Source: Pseudarthrobacter sp.
Lineage (GTDB): Bacteria; Actinomycetota; Actinomycetes; Actinomycetales; Micrococcaceae
Reading direction: 5' to 3'
Length of the DNA: 5,718 nucleotides
Assembly: GCA_013362385.1 (NCBI GenBank)
Contig: JABFWC010000204.1
Coordinates: forward strand, 1 to 5,718
The position numbers were made by a program, and so were the translations under genes. Of this stretch, positions 4,879-5,718 are shown piece after piece; positions within the stretch are counted from its first letter, which is position 1, and the number at the start of each line of letters is the position of its first letter. A model generated the notes under the pieces. It was not told the DNA's origin. It did not search any database and saw nothing but the letters and a program-made list of their open reading frames with translations.

Positions 4879-5718
4879 CTACCCCAGGACCTCCAACTCC
4901 TGGAGCTTTCCAAGCGCCACGCCCGCCATAAATTGTGTCTGGTCGACGAGGACACTGTCGTCAAACACTGCCCTGGGCGAGTGCATGGGGGCCCACTCCA
5001 TGGGGTCGATATCTGGAGACCCAGCTCCGAGGTGCCCGTACGCTCCTGGGACCTCCACGAGGACACGGGAGAAATCGTCAGAGCCGGTCCTGGGGGACGG
5101 GCTGGGCACGAACCGGTGCTCTCCGAAGAACGTCCGTGCGGTCCTGCCCCAGAGTTCGGCGTCACTTTCGTGATTGACGGTGGCCGGCATAACCGGAGTG
5201 AACGTTGCCTCGGCTGTCAGTTGATGAGCAGTCGCCAGTTGCCGGATGAGATCCGGCAACTCCTGTGCGAGCCGCGCTTCGACACCGGGGCTGAAAGACC
5301 TGACGCTGGCCCTGAATTCCGCCGAATCAGGTATGACATTAGAGGCGGAACCGCCATGGAATTGGCCCACGGACAGTACCACGGGATCAAAAACGTTGAA
5401 TCGCCGGGTGATGTACGTTTGGAGCGCGCCAAGCATTTCAGCAGCTACCTGTATGGGATCCAGAGCTTGGAAGGGGCGTGAACCGTGCCCGCCACGCCCG
5501 ATAACCTTGACGGACAGATCTCCGAAGGCAGCCATGTAGGAGCCGGCACGGGTCGTGAACACGCCTGACGGGATGTCCGAAACGACATGCAAGGCGTAGG
5601 CAGCATCCGGTCGCCTGCCGGCTGCGTTAAGAACGCCTTCCTCCAGCATGATGCGGGCCCCCTCATGTCCTTCCTCCCCCGGTTGGAACATGAAGATGAC
5701 GTCACCGGTCAGGCTGTC
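4879..5718 (-). CDS. M20-family amidohydrolase (hippurate/N-acyl-amino-acid hydrolase type), 5' end outside window
   Basis: Metal-dependent hydrolase of the M20D type, which cleaves N-acyl or N-aroyl amino acids. The C-terminal 279 residues are visible; the frame runs off the window at 5718, so about 110-120 N-terminal residues, including the first metal-binding histidine, are missing. Counting from the methionine at 5691-5689 (internal, not the start), FQPGEEGHEGA holds the catalytic and metal-binding glutamates, ALHV a histidine ligand (H35), GRGGHGSRP lies in the dimerisation domain (H69), NVIPD follows at 118-122, TGSDDFS at 202-208, and MHSPR contributes the last histidine (H237). All expected motifs are present, so the visible part is intact. 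The stop TAG is at 4881-4879. It is convergent to the broken comM and not part of the usual cluster. Composition is about 60% G+C (5341-5580), suggesting different ancestry. The substrate cannot be read from sequence. Confidence 0.93.
   Translation of the reverse strand, partial: DSLTGDVIFMFQPGEEGHEGARIMLEEGVLNAAGRRPDAAYALHVVSDIPSGVFTTRAGSYMAAFGDLSVKVIGRGGHGSRPFQALDPIQVAAEMLGALQTYITRRFNVFDPVVLSVGQFHGGSASNVIPDSAEFRASVRSFSPGVEARLAQELPDLIRQLATAHQLTAEATFTPVMPATVNHESDAELWGRTARTFFGEHRFVPSPSPRTGSDDFSRVLVEVPGAYGHLGAGSPDIDPMEWAPMHSPRAVFDDSVLVDQTQFMAGVALGKLQELEVLG
5237..5261. repeat. Perfect 11-bp inverted repeat with 3-nt loop inside the M20 gene
   Basis: AGTTGCCGGAT (5237-5247) and ATCCGGCAACT (5251-5261) are exact reverse complements around GAG. 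On the coding strand the sequence specifies the helical LPDLIRQL segment. There is no T-tract. It is longer than expected by chance in a window this size, but the coding constraint may explain it. Confidence 0.5.

Noticed and set aside
4777..5481. Plus-strand 234-codon open frame
   Set aside because: It lies antisense to the M20 amidohydrolase, whose motifs are unambiguous; the + strand product resembles nothing known.
1..5718. CRISPR arrays, riboswitches and replication origins
   Set aside because: No regularly spaced repeats, no recognisable riboswitch core and no DnaA-box cluster were seen on either strand; the one DnaA-box-like sequence at 3094-3102 is isolated.

Overview
The window looks like a chromosome fragment from a high-G+C actinobacterium, most likely an Arthrobacter or Pseudarthrobacter relative (Micrococcales). 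The evidence is the gene order rplS - lepB - lepB - rnhB - DUF2469 - yraN - comM, the actinobacteria-specific DUF2469 gene, tandem type I signal peptidases with very similar CCDAGGK segments, and strongly G/C-ending codons. A hand count of positions 2041-2280 in rnhB gives about 73% G+C. The genus is an inference; no search was run.

Left part (1 to about 4203): seven genes on the + strand. rplS (ribosomal protein L19) has lost its first dozen or so codons to the window edge. After 78 nt come two signal peptidase I genes packed as TAA-ATG, then rnhB (RNase HII) 2 nt later. DUF2469 follows after a 48-nt gap. After another 100 nt comes yraN, whose TGA overlaps the ATG of comM by one base. This is the usual housekeeping cluster: ribosome assembly, preprotein processing, RNA:DNA hybrid removal, and a nuclease-fold/AAA+ pair linked to DNA handling. 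A perfect 15-bp inverted repeat with an A-tract and a T-tract, shaped like an intrinsic terminator, lies inside the first codons of the first lepB.

Break at about 4203: comM reads normally for 228 codons and stops matching in the middle of its Walker A loop (GPPG, where AGKT should follow). Three foreign codons and a TAA come next. The rest of comM and the expected dprA are absent. Composition changes at the same place, from about 74% G+C (4081-4200) to about 53% in the next 60 nt and 58-60% beyond (hand counts). I read this as the edge of an inserted or rearranged segment, possibly an element that targets the conserved P-loop codons; an assembly join is the main alternative.

Right part (4204-5718): about 675 nt with no recognisable gene, containing a few dyads and one open frame of uncertain reality. 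A convergent minus-strand M20-family amidohydrolase follows; its 3' end is in the window and its 5' third lies beyond it. No integrase, transposase, tRNA or CRISPR is visible, so what moved here cannot be named from this window.
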